Made by a program: the position numbers and the translations under genes
Shown: positions 34,901 to 47,564 of the stretch, one piece after another
How the letters are laid out: every line of letters starts with the position of its first letter
Numbering within the stretch: the first letter of the stretch is position 1
Assembly: GCF_014851395.1 (NCBI RefSeq)
Contig: NW_024040040.1
Coordinates: 17,507,000 to 17,570,999, forward strand
DNA: 64,000 nt
From: Micropterus salmoides
Taxonomy: Eukaryota > Chordata > Actinopteri > Centrarchiformes > Centrarchidae
Reading direction: 5' to 3'
Notes under the pieces: generated by a model
Database searches by the model: none
Told to the model about the DNA's origin: nothing
Seen by the model: only the letters and a program-made list of their open reading frames with translations

Positions 34901-37779
34901 TATTTCTTACAACCTAATTGTAACCTTTAATAACATTTTATTTTGAGGATTTATGATTAAAATAATCCACTCTACACTTTAACCACACCTACAACTTTTA
35001 AGGCCTAATTTCTCAACTCGCCTATTTCTCTACTTCGTTCCGCCGAGAGCTGAACTACAACAGTCTGCACCCCTCTGAAAAGAAAAACAATGCAAAACAA
35101 ACCTTTCACTAAGCTGTCACTGACACGTCTTAATACACTACAGTCTTGATTTAATGACATGTCATAAGTGTGGCCTGAGTCACTCTTCTTGGCAGAGATG
35201 AGGCTCTTACAATCACACTAGGGAGTTGATGGAAATCTGTCAGGGGAATGCGGCTCTTTCCTCACACATACAGAGCTGCTCTTGTTTTTGGCCAGAGCCG
35301 GATGCATGTCATGTGCATGTTGATCTTTTGGCCATTGTGTAAAAGGCATATTCTTTCTATAAGGTTTTTATAGGTTAAAGTTTGTTTCTTCCACTACAGT
35401 GAAGAAATAAAACAACCAAATCCTACAAGGTATCTTCAGCTGGATCCTCCAGGTCTGCGTGAGACATCTGCGTTTAGGGCTAAACTAATATCTTAAGAGA
35501 GCTTTTTGTTATAATGTACAGTGTTGCAAAGCGAGAGTCATAATGCCTTCCAGGATTATGGCTTTAGACAGTGGCATTTCTTTGGGATTATGCTGCATAT
35601 ATAGTTTGTACTCTTTTTGGTGCCAATTCACATAGAGCTCCAGCCAAGTTAATAAGATGTGAATACAAGAGGGAATTTAACCTCACAGCTTTTAGGATTT
35701 GCTACATCAAGATTGCTAGAAAAGTATCTTTTTGCAAAGCCAGTTGAAGCTTGATTTGTCAGACTCACGACATGTGTGACTTTTTTCAGGTCTCATATTG
35801 GGACTTTTATACATCTAGTCTAAATGTTGAATGAATTAATTAATGTACAAACTTCATATCCAATTAATAAAGAGGTGATTTGAATTTCAAAGGATTACTG
35901 AAAAGGAGTTCTAGTAATTCATTTTTCTTAACTGTTTCCCTTTGTGCAGGTAATTAAGATTGCAGGGATTCAGTGGGAAAGATACTTGCCGCCACAGGGG
36001 CCTCAACCTGAGATTTTGCAGCCGAGAGACGCTCTCCTTGCTGCCTCCATCCATCCAGCTGATCCAACTCAACCACGGCTGGCAAGGAAGCGAAATTTCC
36101 GTCTCTCTGTGTTTGCAAACCAGCTTCCTTCCCGGCCAAAAGACAGAAGAGGCTGCTATTAATTACAAAGAAATATTATCCTGTTGCGGGAGGTTCGTAA
36201 CAACACCAGTATCCAAAGCAAACAGATACGGTGTGCTTGGAAGCCTGGTGCCTTGTACAGCTGCCATGCCAAATCCAGGCCCACAGATCCTCTTACAGCA
36301 GATCAGAGAGAGGAAGGAGAGGAGGTTTGTTATCTGCATGCTGCAGGATCATAATTTCCATTTTATTTTCACCTCTTGACTACAAAACTGATAGGAAAGT
36401 GCCATGCAAAAGTGACTTTATTGTATTCTCCGCTGAAGTTTGTAACTTTCACAATCTGCAGCAAGAAAAGTTATATAAACAAACTTCAGATGAGGATCAG
36501 AAGAATCTGATTGTATGAGTGCGTGGTAAATACTTTCCAACACACAGCGTGATAGCAGATGGTTGTGTGGGAGGTTGTACGTTTTTAAACATGCATAACA
36601 CCATATCAACCCTGCAAAACAGCACGGGAGGAATAGGGAAAATTGCATTCATTACACTCAAGATGTTACATTTTGTTGTAGGAAGCTTTCCCAAGGTCAA
36701 GAACCACTGAGATGTGATCAGGTGGTCGTTTGCGAATGCTATTTGACTAAAACATGATACAACCATGGTACTTAACATATATTTTTTTACACCCTATCAA
36801 AGCTTTTCTGACAGCAGAAACTATCAAAAGAAGTCAAGCAAGTCACCCTCATTTATCTCAAAAAAGAGTCTCCAAAACTAAAGCTAGGGGCCTCCCGACA
36901 TTGTCCCGCTGTACACATTGTAAATAGCCATTATTCCTTTGCCATTACCTGCAAACTGTGAGGAGAAGACATCCTGTACAATCAAGGGGAGAACACTCAG
37001 TGTAAGAATGATGGATGAGGCTAGGGCGGTTTGTTTTGATGGAAAGATGTGGAGGGAAATCTACCTGCTGAGGTGTGTGAGAGAGATGAAACTCAGTGGG
37101 CTATTTTAATAACAGCAGCAACACACTGCTGCTGTTTTTGAAGTGAATCAGGATAGTCCCTACGTGGAGATACTCTCAAGGCTTGCTGCTCATGCTCAGG
37201 CGTCACATATACACACTTTGGAAAAGCCGTGTCTATTGTATGCAAAACGGCGATTTTGCGTGTATAGTGGACGCCCCCAGGTACATGTGTATGAGACGCA
37301 TCCAGGCCATGTGTGTATGTGACGCCCAGGGGTGATATTGTCGCTAAGTAGCTAGCTAGCTAGCGATGTTTTTGTTTAAGTAGTTGACAGCCTTTATTTT
37401 ACAGGTCCCATTATATTCTAATGATTTCCTAGAAAACAACTAGGAAAGAAAACTTCCTGGAAAGAATTACAGTATGTTATCTGGAACTCATTATAGGAAA
37501 AATCCAAGCTAATTAGAATCAGTCTTAAGTTCTTAGATGTCCAATTAAGTTCTTCAAATTAATGTCTAGATCTATATAGTATCTTTCTGAGAGCACCTTA
37601 GGTTAACTGAGCATTCAAAACTCTCTAGGAAATATTGAGTATAAATATTCAGAAAACATATGATCATTTGTTAGGAAATAAAGCATGACAAGCATATTCA
37701 ATTAACTTGTGTGGCATAAAGGAAAGCAGTAAATACAGGGACTGAACTACCATGAATATGGAAACCAAATTAAGAGTCT

Positions 37780-38125
37780 ACAGCCATGCTAGCAGCTCTG
37801 TGCTTTGAGCTAAATACTAATGTCAACATGCTAACATACTCACAATAACAATGCTAACATACTGTTGTTCAATAGGTATAAAATTTCCAATGCTCACCAT
37901 CTTAGTTTAGCATGTCAACATGCTAACATTAGCTAACTGAGGATGAATGAATGTGAATGTCAATCATTTTGCAGGTATTTGGTCCCAAATTATAGTATTG
38001 GGCCAACTGACAAATAATGATGCACTAGAGGAAAAGTCAGGCATTAACTGTAAAAGATATTGTCAAACTATCTAGTGGAGATTTTAATTTGGACCAAAGT
38101 CGTGGACTGAGAGGCTAATGAAAAA
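37780..38125 (+). repeat. Dispersed fish repeat, family A copy
   Basis: It has 'catgctaacatactcacaat', 'tttagcatgtcaacatgcta', 'gcaggtatttggtccc', 'gaggaaaagtcaggcatt' and 'tttggaccaaagtcgtggac'. These follow the order seen in the copy at 15118-15420, with an additional 'gctaacat'-rich left portion. Confidence 0.5.
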
Positions 38126-38787
38126 AATTATCATTATTAAATGTCTTCATAATTGTCAATAATTGAGAGGTCAGACCATATAAATAAAATGCAGATAGAT
38201 TTTATCATTTTCTATGCAGATGATAAAACAATAATAAATCAAATTCTTTCTACAGGAGGCTCGGGTGAAGACAAAAGAGCCGTAGCTTACTGATATTGTC
38301 AAGGAGGTGTGTCGAAGGCTTGCGATTTTCTGTCTCTTTTCACCTCACACGACGCTCACTAGATATTAACAGAATTTAAGACGTGCCTCTGCAATTTAAA
38401 AAAAACATTTTTGACATGTTAACAATACAAGCAGGGTTTCAAATATTTCATTTTAGCCTAAAATTACACAATAAAGTCATCCCATAACCAAAACTTGGAC
38501 TAAGTGATGCTCAAATTTTTTCACTCCTGTCTGATTTTGTCGACCTACTGTTTATACCAACTTTTTCATGTGACCCATATCAGATTCCTGCATTTACACC
38601 GGAACCCTTTTGTTTACATTTAAAACAACCTGCATGCACAAGTGACACCGCGTATGTGCCGTAAACAACTATATAACCAAGCCGGGAGCACAGTCTGGAC
38701 AGCCTTTATAGCTAAACCAACATGTTCAACGAACAAAAACAAGGCAGATATAATAATTAAAGCATTTGAATCACCAATGGTCCATTA

Positions 38788-39236
38788 GGGCCCGTGTCCA
38801 CCAAAGCGTTTTTTACCAGCTGAAAATGCCACCTGCTCTTCTGAAAACGCCAGCTGGGAGCGCTAGGGTGCATTTTGATACACAATGTCTGTGGAGGTGA
38901 TGTGCTGCAAATAGGGTAGGCTACTTAATTTTACTGAATGTAAAAATTTCACCACAAAGTATGCAGGCCTACTTGCTCTGGCCTTTGCTTTGCATTAAGA
39001 GAAGGCTGAAACACGAGAGCACATAGTTTCGTTCAAGATTGGATGTGCTCGGTGCGGTGTTTGTCCCGCCCCTCCTGCACTGTGATTGGACAGCTGGGTA
39101 AAAAGTGAAAGTGACGACCGCAGTGTTTTCCCCAAAGTTGAACATTTTTCAACTCTCCGGAAAAAAACGCTCAGCTCCCATTGCAATGAATTGAATAAAG
39201 ACGCTGCCTTCAGAAAAAAACGGGGGACACAGGCCC
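38788..39236. mobile_element. PIF/Harbinger-like MITE with TTA duplication
   Basis: The 449-bp element has inverted ends GGGCCCGTGTCCACC and, on the other strand, GGGCCTGTGTCCCCC (two mismatches in 15). It is flanked on both sides by TTA (38785-38787 and 39237-39239). A 3-bp TTA/TWA duplication is characteristic of PIF/Harbinger elements. Internal halves echo each other ('aaagcgttttttacc' and 'aaaaaaacgctcagctcc'). There is no transposase frame, so it is non-autonomous. Confidence 0.7.
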
Positions 39237-41042
39237 TTAGATGTTAGGAGGAGGAATGCCCTGATGAGGCCTGGCCAGTTGGTCAATGCAATGGTTTAAT
39301 TGGTCAGCTGATTTTAACTCATGAATAAGAATCAGGGGAATGAATAATACTAAATAAATTTGCACTGTACTTTACACGTTTCACAGTCTATTTAAGATAA
39401 AACAAGCTACGAAATTGCTACTGAGATATCGTCTTTGGAAAATACTCTCTGATGTGATAGGATGATTATTCTGTAGTACTGCAGCCTCTAATAATAAAAA
39501 GTAATGTTACTGTACTGAATGGGTCTGGAAATGTGTTCCCCAATCTAACGTGCATTATAAAAAAAATATGACAGTAGTGTGATGAGAAACTTTAGACAGG
39601 AGATAAAGCAAATAAATAAACATTCTGTAGAACCTACTTTTTGTAATTATACTGGAAGATTGTAGTTTGCCATTGTTTCAGCATAGATAAAAATCGTTGC
39701 AGAATTTCTTGACGGCTAAAATCAACACTTACTACACATAATACACATAATAGCGGTGGTATACAGAACAGTAATATGGATCGTATTAGCTGGTGAAGTA
39801 ATGCGGAAATTGATATAGTATTTTGCTATGTGTAACATTGGCAACTGGTCGAAGTTAGCCAGCAAGCTAACGTTATCTAACTTGAGACAACTTATATATA
39901 TATTACGTTATTATCAATAATATTAGCTTACCTATCCGATAGGATTAAAGTCAACTTGGTTTTGATACACAAAACAAAGCGGATGTCTCTCCATGGCTCA
40001 AACACTTTTGTGATGTTGACCTGTGTTTTAGCCCAACGTCGATCTGATTCTCGTTTGGCCTGACAGGCTTCATCACACAAAAAAATTTAGTTGTTTTTTA
40101 TCCTTATTGGTGTTAGCATGCTCCACTTCATTGGGTGTGCTGTCTCTGTTGAGTTCAGAATTCTTTTTTTTTTTTTTCACGATTTTCGCTATTTTATATC
40201 AGCTGATTTCTTGCTAAAAATATGAATATTGCACAATACCTGGGAGCTCTGCCTACCTTCTCTCGCCTTTTTCTGCAGAGGAGAAGTGCCACTTTGGAAC
40301 ATGCTGCCTTTTTCATTGCCGACCCATAGTAGCTACATAGACATCCAGGGTATCAAATGAAAGGTCTGCTCAATCTGGATCGATTGATACCCTCCCCCAT
40401 CACGTGGGATGTTCCGTTCTCAAGCTACATGCCTGTCACAGGAATGTTGATGAATATTCACTGTTTTTATCAATATTATGTTATTTGGAACGTTGCTGTA
40501 TGGACATAAACAGTGTTTTGAAGATAACTCCCAATAAAAGTCAGCATTTAAACAGTAAATATTACCAAAATATGGACTTTCGTCTGGTATATTCTGAAAA
40601 TGTTGTATGATAACTGTTGTATTTGAGTTTATTTTCATCAAATTTACAGTGCATTCCATGTGTATTAGAAGATATTCAGTTGCATTATAATCTATCTTAT
40701 GATGGATTTGATGGTTTATTGCATTAAAAATATAGCTTTTTTACCAGGCAAGGATGAAAATATATTTTTCTTTATTGCATGTCCATTTAGTCTGTAATGA
40801 TAAAATTAATGTTAATTTAAAATTCAGTGAATTTATATTCCTTTGCTTCTGTTCTTTCAAAGGACACCAGAATTATGCATCTAGGCCAAATGGTTGAGGA
40901 GTTATTCCTGATTCATTTTGGGTATGTTATTTTAGGCGTTTTTCCTGGAAAGAGGGGCAAACAGCCGGCAGTCCCCAACAGGTTAAAAAACTGTAAAACT
41001 GTAAAAACTGGGTCACAAATATAAAGCTCAGGATTTGCTAAA

Positions 41043-41400
41043 TGATTAATAATAATAATAATAATATAATAATAATAATAATCTTTATTTGTAGAGCACT
41101 TTTCAAAAACAAATTACAAAGTGCTTTAACAAGTGTAAAGACAATAATACCCAAAAGACAATAATGCAAAAACAAGCGGCTAGCGGGGTCAGGCACGCCC
41201 TCAAACCAAGCTAGTCTGAGCGGAGGCCCTTTGGCTCAACTCACCCTTGTTTGGTTTCCAAATGTTGTACCTGTACCTGCTTCCAGGTACCTTTTTTCGT
41301 ATCACCTCACCTCCCTCGAGGTTCCAAGCGAGCTGAGGGATACTAAAATGTAACGTGAAAACACGACAGACTGCTGATTGGTCAGAGAGACTATTCACTA
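41043..41400. repeat. AAT microsatellite plus adjoining fish repeats
   Basis: An AAT-type run (41048-41092) leads into 'ctttatttgtagagcacttt' and 'ttacaaagtgctttaac', a phrase pair I recall from a common fish repeat. It is followed by 'gtacctgcttccaggtacc' and 'gctgattggtcagagagac', phrases of a different decayed DNA element. Boundaries are uncertain. Confidence 0.5.
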
Positions 41401-42961
41401 TTCACTGCATCATCATTGCGTGCACCAGACAGAGGCCAGCAACAGAAAGTTTTATATTTTACAGTTTTCGTATGGAATTTCATCACTAAATCCACTTCTG
41501 AGAAGTTTTGAGGTTATAAATCAGCGGTTTAGATTTTGAATTTTGACAGTTTTATGAGAAGTGATGTCGGAATATTTTTGGAGTTGAGGAGCTTCGCAAG
41601 TGGCTGCAGGGGATGCCTGTGCCAGTCTGCGGGAGAAGTGTGTGAGGCCGGCCAGCCGCCCGCTGACAGAGCCCTCTGCTCCCGCCGTCACACAGACCGC
41701 TGCAGCAACGGCAGAGGAAAACACAGCTGAAAGGTTTTCATACCGCTTATCTGGTGCACACAGGTGTTGTGCCGAAAAGGCCTAACATTTACATGATTAT
41801 GGGCAATAATAGAAGTCTGTTTTTGCTGATGGATTTTGTGTTTGGTAGGCCTATGTCTAATATCCTTGTTTATATTTGCAAAATGGAATGTAGGATATAA
41901 TTAACATGACTTACTGCTGAGTTATATATAAAATGAAGAAATGATCTTTTTTGCAATTATCCTTATGACTTATATATCGATAGATTATAAAACCGAAATT
42001 GTACCCCTTTTTTATTTCACATATAATAAAATTATACATTTTAATGACACTGACCACCAAACCAAAAATGTCCCCGGTTTTCATTTCAGAAATCTGGTCA
42101 CCTTCGCTGAGTGCTCTCTCATAAAGTTTCACAGCATCACACCTGGGAGCTGCTCAGTAAAACCACAGTCTTCTGTTGTTGACCGCTGAGCTGCTCCACT
42201 GGCGTAGTTGTGGGTTGAGTATCTTGCCCATGGGTACTTCTGACAGCCACTGTTGAGAGAAGGGTGAATTATGCTTTTTCACTTCCTCTACCCAGGGTTT
42301 TCCAGGCAGACTGGGGATTTAAAGTGGTCGAACTTAGCAGACACAAGCCTGTGTGTGTTTCCAGGCTATGGTAGGAGTTTGTATCATGTATCTTTTGGGG
42401 ATTGACAGGGTTGATGACCAATGCCAGTGATTCATCAATTACTTTGCCAGGTGCTGAGATTTCTGGCTTTCAAATTGAGAGCGAGAGAGATAAAGACATG
42501 ACTGCTTTCCTCCCCCCCAAAAATGAGTTTGTTCAAACAATGAAAATAAAGAGGTTAGAAATAAAGTGGAAAAAATAATAGACAATTTTAAATGAAAGTA
42601 TCTTCTCCCCAAAGAGAAATGTGTGTTAGGAAAGTAAAGATCTCTGGGAAAAATCTAGTGTCTATTAGGGCAGCATGATTCTAGTAGAGGGATAAAGTTG
42701 AAGGGGTGCCCCAGCCATTTGGTATTGCAACACCATAAATGTGGGAGACTCACAAAAGACAGATAAAAAATGGTCAAAGTTGAAGCAGTGAGGCAGAGAT
42801 ATCCTGACTTTAAGTCTGTAGTAGGGGATAAGCTCCAGAAATGTTGGATGCTACAGTTTACCTGTCACTCAGTACCATCTTTCATTATGAGACCATCAGG
42901 ATTGTTTTTTCAATCTTAGGGGAGCTCGCTCCAAAGCCATATGAAAACATTAATTCACAAG

Positions 42962-43498
42962 CTAAAGTCTGATTTATACTTACTTACTATACTACGTCAA
43001 GCCTACACCATAGCGTACGGAGTAAGCTATGATTTATACTTGCGTTGGTGTCTACGTTGTTCTGCAGTTACAGGTTGCGTTATAGCATCCATTACTTTGA
43101 TATCTGCCGGCTGAGCAAGTTAACTCCCGGTTTAGCCCTACACTAACTTGAATGTCGGCAAAATGATAATCGTGTGGATCTTCTAGACTTATCGGCCGAA
43201 TGGATCACATTCTGATGCATGCATGCAACATTCTGAACCTCAGAAAATGTATCCATGTTACAGCTGCTGGATTGGCCGCTACTAAAATTGACTTTAAAGC
43301 ACAGAGAGCTTCCTGTGAGCTTGGAGGATATGCGAGGCTATTAAGCCAACCAATCACAATTCTTGCAGTCCGCCTCGCCACGACATGTTACATTTTTTGG
43401 GAGATGCACGTCAGGCCAGGGCATAGCCTACAGCATAGGGTATGACGGTACGTGTAGGCTATGGTGTAGATTTGATGCAGAGTATAAATTCGCTTTAG
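42962..43498. mobile_element. MITE with terminal inverted repeats
   Basis: The 537-bp segment has ends CTAAAGTCTGATTTATACTT and, reversed, CTAAAGCGAATTTATACTCT. The sub-terminal parts are also inverted relative to each other ('aagcctacaccatag' and 'ctatggtgtag'). A second 'tgatttatacttgcg' lies just inside the left end. There is no coding frame. The target duplication is unclear, so the superfamily is not assigned. Confidence 0.55.
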
Positions 43499-45549
43499 TA
43501 TTCCTTGTGACGAGTAAACTCACTCCAATTGGAGTAAAATTGGTGGAGTGCCCCTTTAAAGCCAAGGGCTTATCTACTGGGTCTCACAATTTCAAAGTTT
43601 GTTTTGTTCTGTCATGTAATACGCCAAGACAACTGCTGCTGTCGATTAGACAGTGTCTACAGTGTACTTCATGACCCACTAATGGGCTTCATTAAAGATG
43701 ATAATCTATATTGATCTGAATTTAACATGTCATCTTGTCTTTTCACCTGCTCACAGGAGAACACTTAATTTGACAACTTCAAACAACCATCTGAAAGGAC
43801 AAATGTTGTGTAGTCTGATCCCAGCATTAGGCCATATATCCTTGATCTTGAGTCAAACAGCGAGTGATAACATGATCACAGTATTACTGTTGTGTGGTGA
43901 TATATTGTTACATCTCCACTTGAAATAGCATCATCCGTGTTTCACTTGGAAAACAATCGGCCCTGAACAATATTTTCTATTGTAAATGACACTCCACCTT
44001 TCCCATATGCAGAGGGGACTCAGTACACTGCAGAAAATGTCCTTCCTATCAAGAAATTTCATCTCAACATGTGCAGTTTGTAAAAAGCTTATCTGGTGTA
44101 AGAAAATTTGCACTTTGATTAAGAAATTCCCCGAAAAGTGGACACCTGGACACTTTCTTGCATAATTCAGACAGTCCATAAGTTTGAAGTGACATTATAC
44201 AAGAAATGTTGACTATATGGAGATTGCTTCATTCTAGAAGGAAAGAGAACATGGTGAAAAAGAAAATATTATGAATGAAAAAAAGAGCACATACCATACA
44301 GCAGATATACAGTATCATTTAGAAGACATCCTGTTAATACAAAACTCCTACTGCTCTGAAAGAATTTTTGCTATGTTGGAAAGATTAACAAGGTGATGGA
44401 CGTTTGCAGTTTACAGCTCAAGGAATTTACAACATATACAGTACGCAGGATGTTTGAGTGTGCATACTTGTCTATGATTCTTCAAACAGATGGATTTGAA
44501 ATGGAAAAAATGAGAACAGTGATGTATAAATATGATGTATTAAGACTGAAGAGGCGATAAAGACACTTTTTGCTGAATTCTGGCAGCTTCATCTTTGAAT
44601 GAATATGTCGAGGGGTGCAAGTTCCACCGTGGAGGAGATCGTCTCGGTTTTTATTACCATTGGCAGAATTTATAGACTAAATAATGGTTGTGTAATGGAA
44701 TCGGTGCTGCCTTAAACACAGGAAAGAAATGGTGGTGGTCATGTTCATTCATGCCGGTAATTATCACTGCCTTTTCAGGAAAAAAAATGTAAAACCCACT
44801 CAAAGCAAAGACATTATGAACTTTGGAAAGATACTGACTGTGTTGCATGGATCCAAAACTTTAAACCACTCGTGTGTGTCTGTCTGGTTCACTCAACATT
44901 TTGATACTGGGCAACCATTCAGGAGAAATCACTCCTACTCTGGAAGGACATGTTTGCCTCAAAAAGCAGTTTCCAGCCAGATGAATCTTCAAGTTATTTC
45001 CTTCTCTCTGCTTTGGAAAGACTTTCAGAAATAAGATCTCAAAGTGATGTGAAGACAAAAAGGCGCCTCGTATACGCATGTCACATAAATAATATCACTT
45101 TTAATAAAAGCATCTGAAACAAATTATGCAGGTAACTCCAGACACTGGACGCTTTGGGAGATCCTGGCTCTTCAAAGCTGGCCCAAGGACAGGCCCCTCC
45201 CAAAACCCAGAGGCACCTCAAGGGCCACGTCGTAAAAAGAAACACTTATGCCACAACATGACTCAAGTTTGGGAGTATTCACATTAATGACAGTTTGTGT
45301 CTTGAGTCTCTCCAATATAATGTGCTGTATTTGTTTGGAACAGGTGACCTCACCCCCTTTGCCGTTACTGGACCATCAGGTATCATTCCAGCGATGCTTT
45401 GAATTCTTTTGCCTCTCATTTTAACCTCCACACTGCAAGCTGCATCATTTTGTTTAGTCTAAACAGCAAATCCTGCAGACTTTCTAAGATCTGTAAAAAA
45501 AAAAATCCTAAAAACAGCTCAGGTATCATTAGTTGTAGGATAATGTTTT

Positions 45550-45893
45550 GAAAATTTTGGGAAGTACGTTTACACATTTTACTTTCGTTAGCATGTAACA
45601 GTTAGATGACAAGAGTGATACTATTGTCGTGTCTGCAACCTAAATATGAAACTGGAACCTGGTTAGCTTAGAATAGTATAAAGACTGAAAACAGGGGGAA
45701 ACAGCTAGCCTAGCAAAATCAACCTACCAGCACCTCTAAAGCGCACTATCACATTATTTTTTGTGCAAAAACCAAAGTGTAAATATGACAAGGTGACGTG
45801 TTATGAGGGTACCACACAAACGCTAAGCTAAGCTTCTTCTACCTTCCCATCTAACTCTCATTTCCCAAAATATTGAACTTTTCCCTCATAAGT
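45550..45893 (+). repeat. Dispersed fish repeat, family B (best copy)
   Basis: Ordered phrases are 'ttttgggaagtacgtttaca', 'cagttagatgacaagag', 'cctggttagcttagaatag', 'gactgaaaacagggggaaac', 'cctaccagcacctctaaagc', 'aaaaccaaagtgtaaata', 'catctaactctcatttccc' and 'aaaatattgaacttttccc'. The first and last parts are roughly inverted relative to each other, which suggests a non-autonomous DNA element. Partial copies are at 16672-16775 and 34765-34890. Confidence 0.6.
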
Positions 45894-47031
45894 CAAATCC
45901 CTTGGCCAATAACAAAATACAGTATGCCTTGTTAAAGCTCAAACATGTCTCTAAAACCACAAAATAAGTACAACTTCTGCATATATATTTGGCAGAGAAA
46001 AGAGGAAACATTCATCCTTGTCCTGATCCTGGTGGGAAGAAACCTGCTTGGTTCCTTCCAAATCAAAGTCTCTGCTTGAACGAGATGCCTCAAAGTCTCC
46101 ACTCAGTCTCATAAAAGTTGACCCTTTAAAGGCTGAGTTGGACTTGAATCCTCACACGACTCTGAAAATGTGTGTCGGTGTGGCAGGTATGAGCATTGAT
46201 GAGCACTCTGATGCACGATCACTGTTCTGGAGAGATTTCACACGAGCGTGAAGACAAAAGGGAGTCGGTGAGCTGCAGGGACATGACAAGTCTAACAGGG
46301 TCTTTTTTGCCGCTTTGGCATGAGAACAGCTGGCACATTTCAGAGCCGAACACATGCCGGCCTCTTTCTGACCAACATGTGGATGTGAGGAGAAGCCCAA
46401 TGTACCGTTTCCACCCCTAATTAGCCTGAACTCAGTACTGTTATCTTAAGGAAATCCTCAGGAGTTGTGAATCGGTCAAATTGCAGATATGACAGGAGTT
46501 TGGAGTGTTTTCCGCAGCAAATGGGCTAAATCAAGGCTTCTCCTGAGAAGAGTATCACTGGCAGAAACAGCACACGAACAAGAGAACAACACTGATGAGC
46601 TTTTAATAATTTCCTAAAAAGATTTCTCTTCATCATTAGCCTGACAATATCATCATGTCATGGATGTTTGGGAGGCGGCAAAAAGGCAATTATGTATTTA
46701 GCGTCACTTGTAATCAGGACCTGCCGCTCCGGCTACAGAAGATTAAACCTATTGCTCTCATGTAATCTGTTTTCTATCTTAGAAAATAACAAGAATCAGT
46801 CTTCTTAGGGAAGGAAAAAAAACAAAAAGGTACAACATGGAGTAGGTAGAGTGCAAACCAAAACAAGCAGGTTGATTTTTCCATTTGATAAGAGTGGGAA
46901 TTTTCCCTTATTTTAATATTTACAGTCCAGTGGCATCTGCATGTACAGGGGTCAAGTTTTTCCAAACGAGTCTCTGCGTAGGAAGGTCATACCTGGGTGA
47001 GATGCCTCTCACAGACTGTACACATTTCCAC

Positions 47032-47038
<7 letters not shown>

Positions 47039-47062
<24 letters not shown>
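47039..47062. repeat. (AC)12 microsatellite
   Basis: A short uninterrupted AC run lies in the igfbp5-tns1 intergenic region. Confidence 0.95.
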
Positions 47063-47546
47063 CGCTGAGAGGTTCACATTAATGTTTTGGCCATGTATTG
47101 CATGGATTTGAATTGAAATGAAAAGGTGCACAAGTTGTAGTTTCAACATTGAGATTACAATTAAGGGAAACAGAATCTGAATTTGCATGTGTTTTAACTA
47201 TCCTCCTAACTTAAACTTACTTGATTTATTACAGAAAAATTATAAATACATTAAATACCTAAAGTTCAAATGTTCAACCTTTCAGGCTGTAGAGGGTTGT
47301 TTTTTTAAATTAAAGTATGACAACGTGATATCACGTTCTGACTTATTGCCCAGATCAAATTAGTTTGATTGACACAGTTCACATCATTGTTTAAATATGG
47401 CCCATATCAGACTAAAGCGTGAACGGGCCACAGCCTGGAAAAGAACCGTATGTGCAGAAGAATAATAAGACGTTACATGCAGCATGCTGTCATATGGAAG
47501 TCAACAAGGAGGTTAAGGTTAGCTTGGGTTAGCTCATACTTGTTAA

Positions 47547-47564
47547 CCCCCCCCCCCCCCCCCC
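47547..47564. repeat. Poly-C tract, 18 bases
   Basis: Eighteen consecutive C residues. The exact length is likely to be unreliable in sequencing. Confidence 0.95.

Noticed and set aside
35944..36379. Overlapping + strand frames after a TGCAG site
   Set aside because: Three frames are partly open, none resembles a known protein, and no following donor gives a consistent exon.
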